This document shows positions 44,878 to 56,434 of a stretch of 64,000 bases of DNA, piece after piece (position 1 is the stretch's first letter; every line of letters starts with the position of its first letter). The notes beneath the pieces were generated by a model that saw nothing but the letters and a program-made list of their open reading frames with translations, was not told where the DNA came from and ran no database searches. Location of the stretch: positions 12,923,593 through 12,987,592 of the forward strand of contig NC_056045.1 in assembly GCF_004379255.2 (NCBI RefSeq), in the 5' to 3' direction. A program made the position numbers and the translations under genes. The DNA is from Salvia splendens. Lineage: Eukaryota > Streptophyta > Magnoliopsida > Lamiales > Lamiaceae.

Positions 44878-45822
44878 CTACCGTTTGTTTTTTACCAAAG
44901 AAGGTATAATTGAATTCTTTTCCTCATCCTTTTCATTGAATCATTGTTCTTGATTCCCTCATGCATATAGTGAGTGTAGGAATCATAGATCAAAAATTTA
45001 ATCTGTGAAGATTGATGTGTTGTGTGAGGAAATTTGTGGATGTACGTTTGTGAATGTGTATGTGTGAAGTTTGGATGATTCATTGGTAAATGATGTGTGA
45101 ATATATGAGAACATGAGTGTGAGAGCTTTTTGAAGGATGATTATGTATTGGAAGCATGAATAAATGTGTTTGGATGAATGATGAAGAAACCCTAGTTTCG
45201 AAATTGTGAAGCATGAAAACTATGGTATTCGGACAGTGGATTCCGACGTGTGTTTGACCAGCCAAACGATCTTATTTTGACACGAATGTTTAACTGAGTA
45301 ACTTTTGAGATGTCTTCTGTATTTTGTATGAATTTCAGCCCCTTTTGACTAAAGATGAATATTTAATGAATTTTTGAAGTTGACTGCGCAATTCTGCCAG
45401 AAACTTGTATTCTCGCCTAGAGAGTTTCGTTTTTGATTTGACCGACCAAATGGCCTTATTTTGATGTGAATTTTTGACTAGATGAAATGTTATGTGTCGC
45501 CTGTGTTGTGTGAAAATTTCAGCCTCATTGGACATCGGATGAAATTTGACAAATTTTTCAATTGAACTGCGCAGTACAGCCAGAATTTTTGTGTTCCGAC
45601 CAGAGAGTTGCACTTTTGTTTTGACTGACCAAATGACATGATTTTGGTGTGAAATTTTAACTAGATGAACTTGAATGTGTATACTGTGTGGTGACCAAAT
45701 TTTAGCTTTATATGAGGTCGGATTGAGTTTTGGTGATTTTTACAAACGACTGCACAGTTCTGCCAGTTTTCTGTCATGTTAAAAATAGTACTTGTTGTCA
45801 AGTTTAGATGAATTACATGATG
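44878..45822 (+). repeat. LTR-B2, middle part, cut by GYP3
   Basis: Resumes LTR-B2 after GYP2, matching the reverse complement of LTR-B from about 15740 down to 14775. It contains subrepeats of 183 bp, with anchors (actgcgca, actgcgcag, actgcacag) at 45383, 45566 and 45749. GYP3 begins at 45823; the remaining 1.2 kb of this LTR would be past the right edge. Confidence 0.8.
45383..45822 (+). repeat. 183-bp tandem subrepeats in LTR-B2
   Basis: Three diverged copies at exact 183-bp spacing, with a weaker one upstream from about 45200. Each unit includes a GCGCAGTTCTGCCAG-like core and a TTTGACCGACCAAA-like core. Confidence 0.75.
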
Positions 45823-48800
45823 TGTAACGCCCCACTTTCGGAACCCTAATTTTCGAACCCTAAAATTTTGCATTAAATGTTTTAATGTCGTGAAGTATGT
45901 GGATTAATTGACGAGTGAATTAATTGCTTGATTTCTATGTGACCTAATTGTGCTTTGGAGTTGAGACTTGGTTTGAATAGTCAACATTGTTGGGGAAATG
46001 ACGTGGCCATTGAATGGTCAATATCGTTGAAGACGTGATGAAAATGTGGAATAGTCAATCTTGTTGAATTATGACGTGACTGTTTGAATGATTTATGTGG
46101 AGTGAAATATATATTGTGGTGAATTATTTTTCTAAGGGTGAGTGAGATTAAATAGGATCATCAATAATTACCTTGCCCTTTTTATTTGAAATTTTTGACC
46201 ACTATTATTTATTGGAGAGGAATTCTATTTTTTCCTGGATTTAATTATTTGTTGGGATAATTATCCTAATTATATCCAAACCCGATTATTCTTTATTTCT
46301 CTATGAGAAATTCGACCCCTACCTTATTCCTAGAGAGATTTCAAAATTTCCCTTATTTAAGGGAAGAGGGAATTGTTTATTATATATTTTGATCCCTTAT
46401 TTATTCCATTCCATGAATAAATATAAATATTCTAGCAAATCTTACCTTACCTAAGGAGATCTTGTCATATCCTAATATTTATTAGGATTTGAGTTTAATT
46501 CCTTGTGAGAGAAGGAATAAAATCGCCTACTCCATATATTATTGGGAGTATTATTATTTTTATTCTACTCCGTATTATTTTATTCTACTCCGTGAAATAC
46601 CAAATTAAATCATAGGCTAATTAAATAGCCTAGATTTCGAATTCCTCCTATTTTCTCTCCTAATTCACGCCAACTTCCACTCCTCCATATCTTTCCAAAT
46701 CTTTAATTTATTTAATTAAAGATTATATCTTGCACTCTATAAATAAGAAAGAAACCCTAAACCTAAATCACAAAATACACGCCTCCCACTCCCTTGAAAT
46801 TCACGCCTCACTTCTCCCTCTCCTTCTCAATTTTTCTTCTATTTTCTCTCCATGAATTCTTCATCTTTTGAGAAGAATTTAAGTTGAAGCCTCAAGAATT
46901 GTTGAAGAATCAAGATTATACTTTGTTTCTACCGATTGCTTTTGATCAAGAAAGGTATAATTGAATTTCGTTTCCTTATCCTCACCATTGAAACCTTGAT
47001 TTTGATTCCATCATGCGTATAATAAGTGTAGAGATCGTAGATCTAATATTAATCGGGTGGAATTGATGGTTGCATGAAAAAAAAAGGATATGTATATGCA
47101 TGTAGGTTGTTTATGAATGAACTTGTGGATGATTTGTGGTGAATGCTATGTGAATATATGAGAACATGATGGTGAGATCTTTTTGAAGCATGATTATGTG
47201 TTGGAAGTATGAATATATATGTTGGGATGAATATTTGATAAACCCTAATTCGAAATTTGGAAGCATGACAACTGTGGTATTCGGACTGTAGATTCCGACG
47301 TGCGTTTGACTGACCAAACGATCTTATTTTGGTTCGAAATTTTAACTGAGTAAACTTCAAGGTGTCTTCTGTGTTGTGTGTGAAAATCATCCTTTTTGGT
47401 CGAAAGATGAATTTTTAATGAATTGTTGAAGTCGACTGCACAGTTCTGTCAGTATTTGTATTCTCGACCAGTGAGTTTCGTTTTTTATTTTACCGACCTA
47501 AACATGTGATTTTAATGTGAAATTTTAACTGGATGAACTTTGATGTGTATACTGGGTTGTGGCAAAATTTCAGCCCCAACGGAGGTCGGATGGAGTTTTA
47601 ATGATTTTTACAAAATACTTGCGCTTTTCTGCCAGATTTAAGTCATGCCAAGATAATCTATGTTGCTAAGCTTTGAATGATATACATGATGCATATGTGT
47701 TAAGGAACCCATTCTATGATGCAGTGATGTGTTGTACGTTCATGTATGTTATGGTGTGTTTCCTTATGTTGATAAAACGAATTGATGAGAAAAGGGAAAT
47801 GTTGGGGACATGCATGATTTTGAGTCGATAATTGAGACTGATTTATGATACACATAAATTTTAAAGGTAATAACTCGCGCTCTCAGCGTGATAGCAAGGG
47901 GAAGAAAGTGCTTGAGATCTAAGCCGTCGAGGTGGGTTTTCTTTTAAATAAGGACCATATCCTAAATATCTTATCGATGGGAATGCAACTACATTTATCA
48001 TGCGGTATTTTAATTTTAACGTGCCTATCTGATGTGGCTTTTGCCACTATTATTTAAATCGAATTCGGGTCCTCGTAGGGCCGCAAACCCTACTTGGATT
48101 AGTGTACACCTATGGTAGACTGTGTGCTAGCGTACGGGCTGGCCGGTCTAGTGACTTGATTTGTGGCCACATTCCAAGTCATGTATTGGCAGATATGGTT
48201 AACATCTATGGAAAAATGACTGATCAGTCGACTTTTACAGTGGGAAATGATTTTGAGTGCCTCGGGCCATTCTAAAGATAAAACCACGATGGTTACTTAT
48301 GTATGGCATGATAAATAATACTTTTATTGAAAATGTTTTCGGCATGAGTCCACTGAGTATTATTATAGTACTCAGCCCTGCATGTGTTTTCCTTATGTGT
48401 TGGTTGAGCGGCGACGAGCGGTTGGCGGTGTTGAGCAAATTAATTAAAATTATGAGACTGTCTTGAAACTCCGAGTGTCGTCGTGTCTTCACACATGACT
48501 TCACTTTTCTCTTGGATGCTTCCGCTAAAACATGATTACTCTTATCTTTGGGTTGATACTGAAACTATTGGATTCTTATTAGGGATATTGGGACATGTTA
48601 CGTTTTGGATTATTTTGAGTCTTGCCATTTTGACCTAAAATATGATAGTCATTCTTCATTGGGTTTCATTGCTAAAGCGTGACTTTCTTTTCTTATACTT
48701 AATTGTTCATTTATTTCCTTGGTCAAACCACTTTTTATAAAAACCTAGCCCTTTTCTTTGATTGCATTTAAGTCCTGTTAAGTCACGATTGCCGCATTTA

Positions 48801-48826
48801 TTATACCCTAGAAGGGCGTCATGACA
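45823..48826 (+). repeat. GYP3 5' LTR
   Basis: 3004 bp, TGTAACGCCC to GGCGTCATGACA form. It is related to LTR-B over its middle (46930-47700 against 44880-45822), including the 183-bp type subrepeats (anchors at 47435 and about 47617). The double-hairpin module is at 48353-48404. Confidence 0.9.
48353..48404 (+). promoter_or_regulatory. Double-hairpin module, GYP3 5' LTR
   Basis: The first stem is long: CTGAGTATTA, loop TTA, TAGTACTCAG (10 pairs, one U-G). The second is weakened: CCTGCATGT against ATGTGTTGG with one mismatch. Confidence 0.65.
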
Positions 48827-48829
48827 GTT

Positions 48830-48841
48830 TGGAATCAGAGC
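48830..48841 (+). other. GYP3 primer binding site
   Basis: TGGAATCAGAGC, one mismatch from the standard tRNA-Met site. Confidence 0.82.
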
Positions 48842-51557
48842 CTCAGTTCTTTTCGCTCTGCACCCAAGAGCCTTGTTGAGTCAAAGTTAATTCATGTGTA
48901 AATTTACTAATTGATAACCGTCGAAGGCTCAACTCCACGACTCATCTCCGCCCAACCACGAAGAATGAGGTAACAAGCGTTTCGATAAGTTTGATCTGAA
49001 CCTGTGAAATGTTGGAAAGTGTGATGGGGGTATTCCTCTGGTGGAAAATGAAATTATTTCGATGGGAATCGAAGATAATATGACGTCTTTGAAAATGTTG
49101 TTTGGAAGTGTGGGATGATGAAAATACATGGATATGAAATTGCTTAATACGACTATGCCAAAAATGCTGAATACTGTCGTGCACACCCTGATAAGGAAAA
49201 TCGGTGAATATGTGATTGGACTTCTATGAGTTTGGATAGATGAAATTCTAAATGATTGAAAATTACATGAATTGTGAAACGTGAAGTATGAGTGTGATAA
49301 CTTGATTATACTATGACACAACACCTGTGAGAAATAAGTAAATACTATGTCTTTTGGAAAATGTGCTGGATACACTATGAGATTATACAATTACTTTTGT
49401 TTAACAGTGAGGCATGATGGCGTTGAATGTGTTGGATATTGAAGTATGATTGTGAACTTTTATTGGTTGATGTTGAGATTTGCTATTACGTCCACGAAAC
49501 TGCAAAATTTACTTGAAGAAAATACATGTTGCTTCCAGGAACGACAAAATTTTATGCCTAGGCGGTTAAAATTTCATGACTATGAAACTGTGAAATGCGC
49601 ATGATACGCGTGTAGTTGCGAGTTGTGATTGTGATACAGATGAGCATGAACTGCATGATTTATGAAATGCGATTCCAGGGATGATTGATTGACTAAGTGT
49701 TGCTATTCACATATATTAATGTACGATGTTTGTTATGCTATGGAACACCAAATGATTTAAATGAATAAATGTTTTGATTCTGCAATATATGGATGACGTT
49801 TATATGGTTAAAATTTATGACCGATGAAGTATGAGGTATTGTGGAGAACCACTATTAAAGTGAAATGTGGAACTTTTGAACTTCGTTGCGAACGTAGGAG
49901 CCATATGAAGCTTGAGTTAGGTAATGATCAAATATATGTTGAAGTACGAGACTTCAAGCTATACTTGAAATTATAGACTGCCTATGAGGTAGGCCAGACT
50001 GAACGTGCTAGAACTTAGTTGTAAGTTGACAACTACAATATCACTTTCCTGAGTAATAAAACCAACGAAAGTATATATTTCAAACTTTGGTGTATCCTCA
50101 CAATGGCGAGATCATACCTAAGATCTAATAAAACTATGCAGTCTTGCATACCATGCCAAAGTGGCGATGCGACACAAGTACGACGACGTTTACGACACTT
50201 TAAGACCACGTGTGCAATGACAATGCATTTCGAAAACTATGTGGCATGGAAAGAAGACTTTGAAGATGCGACCATCAAAAATAGTTATTAATTTCGACGA
50301 TACGATGAATCTCAACTTGGAATCCACAATTTCATAGAACGATGTTACCATGTTCAGGCTCGCGAAAATGTGCAAGGGTGTGCGACCCTCGTAGCTAAAA
50401 TGAACGTTTTACTTTCAACAGTACTTACTTGGATTCTAAGTTCCTTTCAGGACGTTTTGAATAAACGAGAGCCCTTGTCTACTTAAACACCTTGGTTGAC
50501 TCCAAATTTGCAAGAAATGTCCATTATTTATTTTTTCCCTATATCGAGTCATGACTCACTTGTCTCGAAAGTTTGTGTTTGCCTTTGTAACGTTGGATAG
50601 CTTGATTGAGTAGTCTCCTTTGATTCTTCATTCATAAGGACAATATTTTGACCTTATGAACTTCCGTCATTGAACTTCATTCCTAAGGTTGTTTGCAGTT
50701 ATGACCTTCAGTATGATCACACCTCCAGACATGTTTTCTTCAAATAATGGAATATTATTCTTGGGACTACTGGTTCACCTCTTTATTTTGTAACCATGTA
50801 TGTGACAAGTTCTTTCTTGCAGAAGTTAAATTCTTTTTAGCTCGGTTTCACTACATATATTGTTTCATACTCAATGATTTTTCTTTCTGCAACACCAAGT
50901 TAAGGCTATCATGTTCTCTTCTTCCTTAACGGGTTGATCGTGTTAAATTTCTGAAAAGTTCCATTCACTTTGAGTTTTCTTTAACAAACCTGCGAACCCA
51001 TTGATGTGATTTCATCTTTTCCAATAACCTGATGTTGTTGAACCATCATTTGTACTACTTCATGACATTTGTCCATGTTTCTAAATCCTGCCGCGACTGA
51101 TTATTTTAGGCCTTGACATGTTTGAACGATATCCTTCATTGCTGTCCGGAATTTTGCAAATTGTGATCTAGCAGTCGGCTATGGAATTTGAGAATTTTTG
51201 CAGTTTCATCTTGTTTCCATGACCTATCTCATGTTCTTCCGAGCTCTCATCAGAAGTCAATTCTCAAAGCTCTATGGGTTTTATTTGATACCTCTAAACC
51301 ATTTAATTCTCAGAATGGACGGGTTGAGTCCAATGAAACTCAATCATTGCATTGTTGTTCTTGTTTCCTTGATTAATTTTGGAGCCTTCCCGACTAAAGA
51401 CATCCTTAGCAATGTTGCAACAATTTGAAATCTGTTCGTATCCAAGTAAGACTGTTGGCTCAAAATTTCGAATCCTTGATACTAGACGGTAGGAAAATGC
51501 AGTAGTCGACTCGAAGATACACAAGGAATAAGTTTCTATAGTCAGACATGCTCAAAA
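48842..51557 (+). other. GYP3 leader and lost gag region, non-coding
   Basis: 2.7 kb with no credible coding frame; the 153-codon minus-strand frame at 48929-49390 has no recognisable features. About 48850-50390 matches, inverted, the GYP1 leader (16620-17902). About 50800-51450 matches spacer modules of GYP2 and GYP1. The capsid part of gag cannot be found. Confidence 0.6.
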
Positions 51558-52019
51558 ATGACACACCACTCCCGGGAGAAAAGGAAGGGGGATGATTCTC
51601 GGACTCCATACGACGAAAAATGGTACCAGCCGAGTCAGCATCGATCTAAACACGGAGGAGGACAACATACTTCTAGTCAGAGAGGAGACTACCGATCCAG
51701 GGCACCACAGTGCAAAGTGTGCTCTAAGTATCACTTCGGAGAATGTCGGCAACAAAATGTTACCAAGTGTTACAAATGCGGAGGGAATGGTCACTTCTCT
51801 AGGGAGTGTCCGAGCAAGAAGGGAGAATCGAGATCGAGGCAGAACGATCAAGGATCCCGTCAGCAATCAAGGGCACCGCAGAGTGAATCGAAGGAAAATC
51901 GCGACCAGCTGTCACGACAACAACAACCCACTCAAGACATCCGTCTCCAGCTAGAACATACGCGTTGGAACAAAAACAACCGAAGATGGAGCAAGGCGAT
52001 CGAGAAAAAGGAAACCTGA
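51558..52019 (+). pseudogene. GYP3 gag C-terminus with two zinc knuckles
   Basis: Open frame from ATG 51558, but this is the end of a gag protein and not a full one. It is rich in Arg, Ser, Gln and Lys. It has one Cys-rich motif CKVCSKYHFGEC (about residues 52-63) and a canonical CCHC knuckle CYKCGGNGHFSREC (about residues 71-84). Knuckles of this type bind genomic RNA during packaging. The capsid domain expected upstream is missing. The following protease sequence lies in another frame, so the original gag-pol fusion has been broken by an indel near 51960-52020. The distance from the primer site (2.7 kb) is longer than usual because of the decayed spacer. Confidence 0.8.
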
Positions 52020-52725
52020 CAGGTATAGGCGAAATTTTCGACACTCCCGTCATTGTGTTGTTTGATACAGGCGCATCGCATTCATTCGTATCTGATTTTT
52101 GTGTGAATACATTGAGCTTGCTTGTTAGCAAATCTGAACATAAGATGGTAGTGTCTTTACCAGTGGGTGGGACAATAGAAATCTCTCGAATATGCTCGAA
52201 CATAGAAATCGTTATGGGAAACATTAAGTTAGTCGCTCACGATCCGCAAGTTATGGCGATGGGAGATATCGACGTAATTTTAGGGATGGATTGGTTGATC
52301 GCGAATTTTGCGACGATTCATTGTAAGGAGAGACAAATATCTCTACCAGCTCCGGGGAAAGGAACCCATCGTATACCATGGAATCTCGATGAACCGGCGA
52401 ACCGCTATAATCTCTGCACTTCAAGCTACCACAATGATGAAGAAAGGGGCGTCCTGCATATCTCGTTTATCTCCACGGAGAGGAGATGGAGGAAAGGAAA
52501 GTTGAAGACGTCGCTGTTGTGCGAGAATTTCCAGACGTTTTTCCCGAAGCATTACCTGGACCGCCGCCAGATCGACAAGTGGAGTTTACAATCGACCTCG
52601 AACCAGGAGCCGCACATGTGTCTAAGGCACCGTATCAAATGGCGCCTAAAGAGTTGGAGAAACTCAAGATACAACTTCAAGAGCTCATGGACCTAGGATT
52701 CGTTAGGCCTAGTGTCTCACCGTAG
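51965..52725 (+). pseudogene. GYP3 protease and linker to RT, frameshifted
   Basis: Retroviral-type aspartic protease that would cleave the polyprotein. The catalytic motif VLFDTGASHSFVSDF is at about 52050-52100, followed by VILGMDWLIANFATIHCKER near 52272-52330. The frame then shifts near 52340 to QLRGKEPIVYHGISMN and again near 52480 to VREFPDVFPEALPGPPPDRQ, the conserved link into RT. The frame ends at TAG 52723-52725 just before [12 protein letters not shown], where a Trp is usual in this family, so a Trp-to-stop change is likely. Three reading frames are used over 760 bp, so no functional protease-RT precursor is possible. Confidence 0.85.
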
Positions 52726-53400
52726 GGCACACCGGTGCTTTTCGTCAAGAAAAAGGACGGGTCGATGAGAATGTGTATCGACTATAGAGAGTTGAACAAA
52801 TTGACTCTCAAGAACGAGTATCCACTGCCGAGGATAGATGACCTGTTTGACCAACTCCAAGGAGCCGGCGTGTTTTCAAAGATGGACTTAAGTTCCGGAT
52901 ATCACCAACTGAGAGTTCGAAGGGAGGACATACCGAAGACCTCATTTCGTACAAGATATGGTCACTATGAGTTCGTTGTGATGCCGTTCGGTCTAACGAA
53001 TGCACCTGCGGTATTCATAGACTTGATGAACCGGGTATTCCATCCGTACTTGGATAAATTTGTTTTGGTCTTCATAGATAACGTCCTGGTCCAGTCGAAG
53101 AACGGGAAGGAGCACGAGGAGCATCTACGAATCGCTTTGGAGACGTTGAGGACCGAGAAGCTATACGCCAAATTTAGCAACTGTGAATTTTGGCTGAAAG
53201 AAGTAAACTTTCTTGGACACATTGTATCGGCAGAAGGAACCCAAGTGGATCCCGCCAAAGTTGAGGCAAGTTTTCAACTCTTGAAGGAGAAATTGACCAC
53301 CGCGCAAGTGTTAGCTGTGCCGGAGCTTGGAGTGAACTACGTAGTCTGCACCGATGATTCGAAGGTAGGACCAGGATGCGTGTTGATGCAGAACAACTAA
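52726..53400 (+). pseudogene. GYP3 reverse transcriptase, active site altered
   Basis: RT domain of a Ty3/gypsy element: [20 protein letters not shown], then [20 protein letters not shown] and [20 protein letters not shown]. The catalytic box reads FIDNVLVQS where GYP1 has FIDDVLVYS, so one metal-binding Asp is Asn. After VDPAKVEA the sequence jumps to [20 protein letters not shown], omitting the segment seen in GYP1 as [21 protein letters not shown] short direct repeat around gaggcaag fits a deletion by microhomology. The start of RNase H ([15 protein letters not shown]) follows, then a TAA at 53398-53400. This protein cannot polymerise DNA. Confidence 0.88.
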
Positions 53401-53440
53401 GTGATCGCCTAAGCGTCACGACAATTGAGACCGCACGAGT

Positions 53441-53598
53441 TGAACTACCCAACCCACGACTTGGAGCTAGCAGCAGTAGTGCATGCCCTAAAGATTTGGA
53501 GGCATCATCTCTACGGAGTTCGGTGCGAAATCTTTACGGACCACAAGAGCCTGAAATGTTTCTTCGAGCAGAAAGTTTTGAACATGCGACAACGAAGA
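53441..53598 (+). repeat. 158-bp tandem duplication in GYP3 RNase H, unit 1
   Basis: Repeated at 53599-53756 with a few differences (for example tgtttcttc against tatttcttc). Confidence 0.88.
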
Positions 53599-53756
53599 TG
53601 AACTACCCAACCCACGACTTGGAGCTAGCAGCAGTAGTGCATGCCCTAAAGATTTGGAGGCATCATCTCTACGGAGTTCGATGTGAAATCTTTACAGACC
53701 ACAAGAGCCTGAAATATTTCTTCGAGCAGAAAGTTTTGAACATGCGACAACGAAGA
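53599..53756 (+). repeat. 158-bp tandem duplication in GYP3 RNase H, unit 2
   Basis: In frame with the downstream RNase H; see unit 1. Confidence 0.88.
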
Positions 53757-53922
53757 TGGCTCGAATTAGTAAAGGACTACGATTGTGGCATCAGCTACGA
53801 CCCTGGCAAAGGAAATGTAGTGACAGATGTTTTGAGCCGAAGGAACCATTCACAACTAGCTGTTTTTCTGACGGAAGAGGAAAGTCTAATACGAGAGTTT
53901 AGTAAAATGCAATTGGAAGTGG

Positions 53923-53952
53923 TAAGGGCACCTGAAACAGTGGAAGGCCGAA
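53923..53952. repeat. 30-bp direct repeat, left flank of GYP4
   Basis: Starts taagggcacctgaaacag and recurs at 60219-60248, directly after the right LTR of GYP4. A 5-bp duplication would be normal for this element class. Confidence 0.9.
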
Positions 53953-54522
53953 TGCATGAAGTTTTGAGTCAATATATATCACATTTTGGAGGCCCAAATT
54001 GAAGATAAATGATGCATTTTCGTCCAAGTTGGAGCAGCAAAAATGAAGAGTCATTTTTTAAGTTACTTTTTGAGTTAAATAAGTGACTTTAGATGTCCTA
54101 AAGTCATACCAATAGTTAGGAGTTACTTTTCACTTATTATGAGTCATTCTAAAGGTCTTAAGTTGTACTAATGATATGAGACTTTCAAGAGTCCATTCTA
54201 GCCTATAAATAGGCTTGTAAGCATGTCATTTGAGGACATCATTGATCAAATACGAAAATAGAGTTTGTCTTGTGAGTTGAATTCTCTTTGTAGAGTTTTT
54301 CACTTGTTTGGAACTTATCAAGATACTTTGAGCAAGTTCTTGTGGCGTTCAACCATACCGAGGTTCTTGGCTGATTACATAGCCAACGGGTCGAGATTTT
54401 CCAAGCTCTGGAAGTGGATCAAACCAGATTATCAATCAAGGAAATCCGCTGCCAATCATTATACGTGGGGTTCTTGGATCAATATATCCAACGGGTCCTT
54501 CGTCGTATCCCAATCTATATCA
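53953..54522 (+). repeat. GYP4 5' LTR
   Basis: 570 bp, TG...CA. It contains cctataaataggc (about 54204-54216), a plausible TATA box, followed by aagcatgtcatttgagg. The matching TATA region in the right LTR is near 59900. Confidence 0.92.
54205..54214 (+). promoter_or_regulatory. Probable TATA box of GYP4
   Basis: ctataaatag in the LTR middle, a good plant TATA consensus placed where an LTR promoter is expected. Confidence 0.6.
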
Positions 54523-54524
54523 TT

Positions 54525-54537
54525 TGGTATCACGAGC
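54525..54537 (+). other. GYP4 primer binding site
   Basis: TGGTATCACGAGC, the tRNA-Met-type site with one extra base, two bases after the LTR end. Confidence 0.78.
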
Positions 54538-54595
54538 CAACTGGTATTGATCTATCCATAGCTTTATCTTACATTGTTTATCTTTCATATCCTTG

Positions 54596-54705
54596 AAAAA
54601 AAAATCCAAAAAAAAAAAAATCAAAAAAAAAATCCGAAAAAAAAATCAGAAAAAAAATTCGAAAAAAAAAAAATCCAAAAAAAAAAAATCCGAAAAAAAA
54701 CCCCA
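54596..54705 (+). repeat. Phased A-tract array in GYP4 leader
   Basis: Runs of 7-13 A separated by tcc, tc, tccg, tcag or ttcg, so the tracts recur roughly every 11-15 bp. It lies between the primer site and the gag start. Confidence 0.85.
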
Positions 54706-54958
54706 ATACATATTTCACCTCATATTTTCTTGACCATTTCCTTTCATCCTTCATTCAAGGGCTGAAGTTTGGTTGGTCGTTATTAGTTCTTGTTTTGTTT
54801 TTGATTTGTTTTTTTACTTGTGTTATCTTTGCAAAAGAGAAAGAGTGGTAAAAGGCTTGAGTGGTGAGGTTATTTGAGGGGAGGTAAAAGCCAACGAGTG
54901 TTATACACTAGTGTTTTGTGAGGTTTAATTTTGTGTGATACACGAGTGAACTGTGAGG

Positions 54959-56434
54959 ATGGATTCTACTGACGATCATATTCCAGTTGATCCTACGTTG
55001 AAAGCCATGCAACAACAATTTGCAAGGTTTGCACGGATTCTGGAAAGTGTTTCAGGGCGGTTGGAGAGGCTAGAAGTTCAGGCAACAAATGAAAATAATA
55101 ACGAGGAGGAAGAGAGTGGAGGAGAAGATGATGCTTCATATAGGCATCGAAATGAGAGACGTGGAAACGGTAGAAGAGGGCGTACAAATGAAGTGGATGG
55201 TGATTTGAGAAGCATCAAACTGAAGATCCCAACATTCCAAGGAAGGAGTGACCCCGAAGCTTATTTGGAGTGGGAGAGAAAGGTGGATCTCATCTTTGAA
55301 TGTCACAACTATTCCGAGGAGAAAAAGGTTAGACTTGCTGCTATTGAATTCACTGACTATGCTATAGTTTGGTGGGATCAATTGACAACTAGTACAAGGC
55401 GATACGGAGGAAGACCAGTTTCGACTTGGGAAGAAATGAAAAGCATAATGCGTAAGAGATTTGTACCTTCTCATTATTTTCGTGAATTGTATCAAAAATT
55501 ACAATCTATGAAACAAGGTACTAAATCTGTTGATGAGTACTACAAAGACATGGAGATTGCCATGATTAGGGCAAATGTTGAAGAAGATAGAGAAGCAACT
55601 ATGGCTCGATTCTTATGTGGGCTGAATAGGGAGATTGCAAACATTGTGGAGCTTCAACACTATGTGGAGTTGGAGGACATGGTTCATATGGCCATCAAGG
55701 TGGAGGGACAATTGAAGAAGAAGGGAACAATCCAAAAGAATTTTTCAACAAGTTCTCATTCTTCAAGGACAAAAGAGTGGACTTCAACCAAACCCAATTT
55801 TGGGGCAGGTTCTAAACCCCAAAATGAGGCGTCGACATCCAAGTCCAAAGAATTTGAGAAGGGTAAAGGTATTTCTACTTCTACTTCTACTCGAAATAGA
55901 GATATCAAATGTTTTCGTTGTCAAAGTGTTGGACACATTGCATCTCAATGTCCAAACAAAAGGGTGATGATTTTGAAGCCAAATGGAGAGATAGAATCTG
56001 AAAGTGAACGTGAAGATGATGATGAGGAGGAGGAGGATAAACAATTGGAGGAGATTGAACCAGAACATGGAGAACTTTTGGTGGTTCGAAGGGCTCTAAA
56101 CATGAAAAACAGAAACGATGATCAGCAAAGGGAGAACATCTTCCACACAAGGTGTTTGGTCCAAGGTAAACTTTGCATAATGATTATTGATGGTGGTAGT
56201 TGTGCAAACGTTGCAAGTTCTGAAATGGTGGAAAAGTTGAGCTTAACAACGGAAAAACATCCTAATCCGTACAAGCTACAATGGCTTAATGAATGTGGAG
56301 AAATTCGAGTGACTAAGCGAGTTCTAATTTCGTTTTCAATTGGCAATTATAAGATGATGTTCTTTGCGATGTTGTGCCAATGCATGCTAGTCACATTCTT
56401 TTGGGGAGGCCATGGCAGTTTGATCGTAGAGTGA
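54959..56434 (+). pseudogene. GYP4 gag and protease region
   Basis: Gag starts at ATG 54959 (MDSTDDHIPVDP); an upstream GTG in frame is not needed. An N-terminal coiled, acidic region is followed by the capsid domain (LKIPTFQGRSDPEAYLEWER, IVWWDQLTTSTRRYGGRPVS, KSVDEYYKDMEIAM). A Ser/Thr/Lys-rich linker follows, then a CCHC knuckle CFRCQSVGHIASQC (about 55909-55950) and an acidic stretch of Glu and Asp. The protease starts near 56180 with IIDGGSCANVAS; many related plant elements have DGGS here instead of DTGA. The frame leaves the protease near 56362, and its last about 24 codons are out-of-frame reading, where the other frame gives [20 protein letters not shown]. Capsid assembles the particle and the protease matures it. 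One indel separates it from pol. Confidence 0.88.

Larger units (their letters stand above)
53401..53952 (+). pseudogene. GYP3 RNase H with 158-bp tandem duplication
   Basis: RNase H segment after RT. The readable part is [20 protein letters not shown], then [20 protein letters not shown] and [21 protein letters not shown] 158-bp stretch (53441-53598) is repeated at 53599-53756. Because 158 is not a multiple of three, the first copy is read in a different frame, giving an unrelated peptide. VVTDVLSRR replaces the more usual VADALSRR. The frame then reaches the GYP4 insertion near 53952; codons from 53953 to 54002 are GYP4 LTR and not GYP3. Confidence 0.85.

Noticed and set aside
48929..49390. 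153-codon minus-strand frame in GYP3 leader
   Set aside because: AT-rich antisense frame without motifs, and the same region is non-coding in GYP1.
50103..50291. Short frames in GYP3 leader considered as gag remnants
   Set aside because: No capsid motif found, and the region matches non-coding leader of GYP1.
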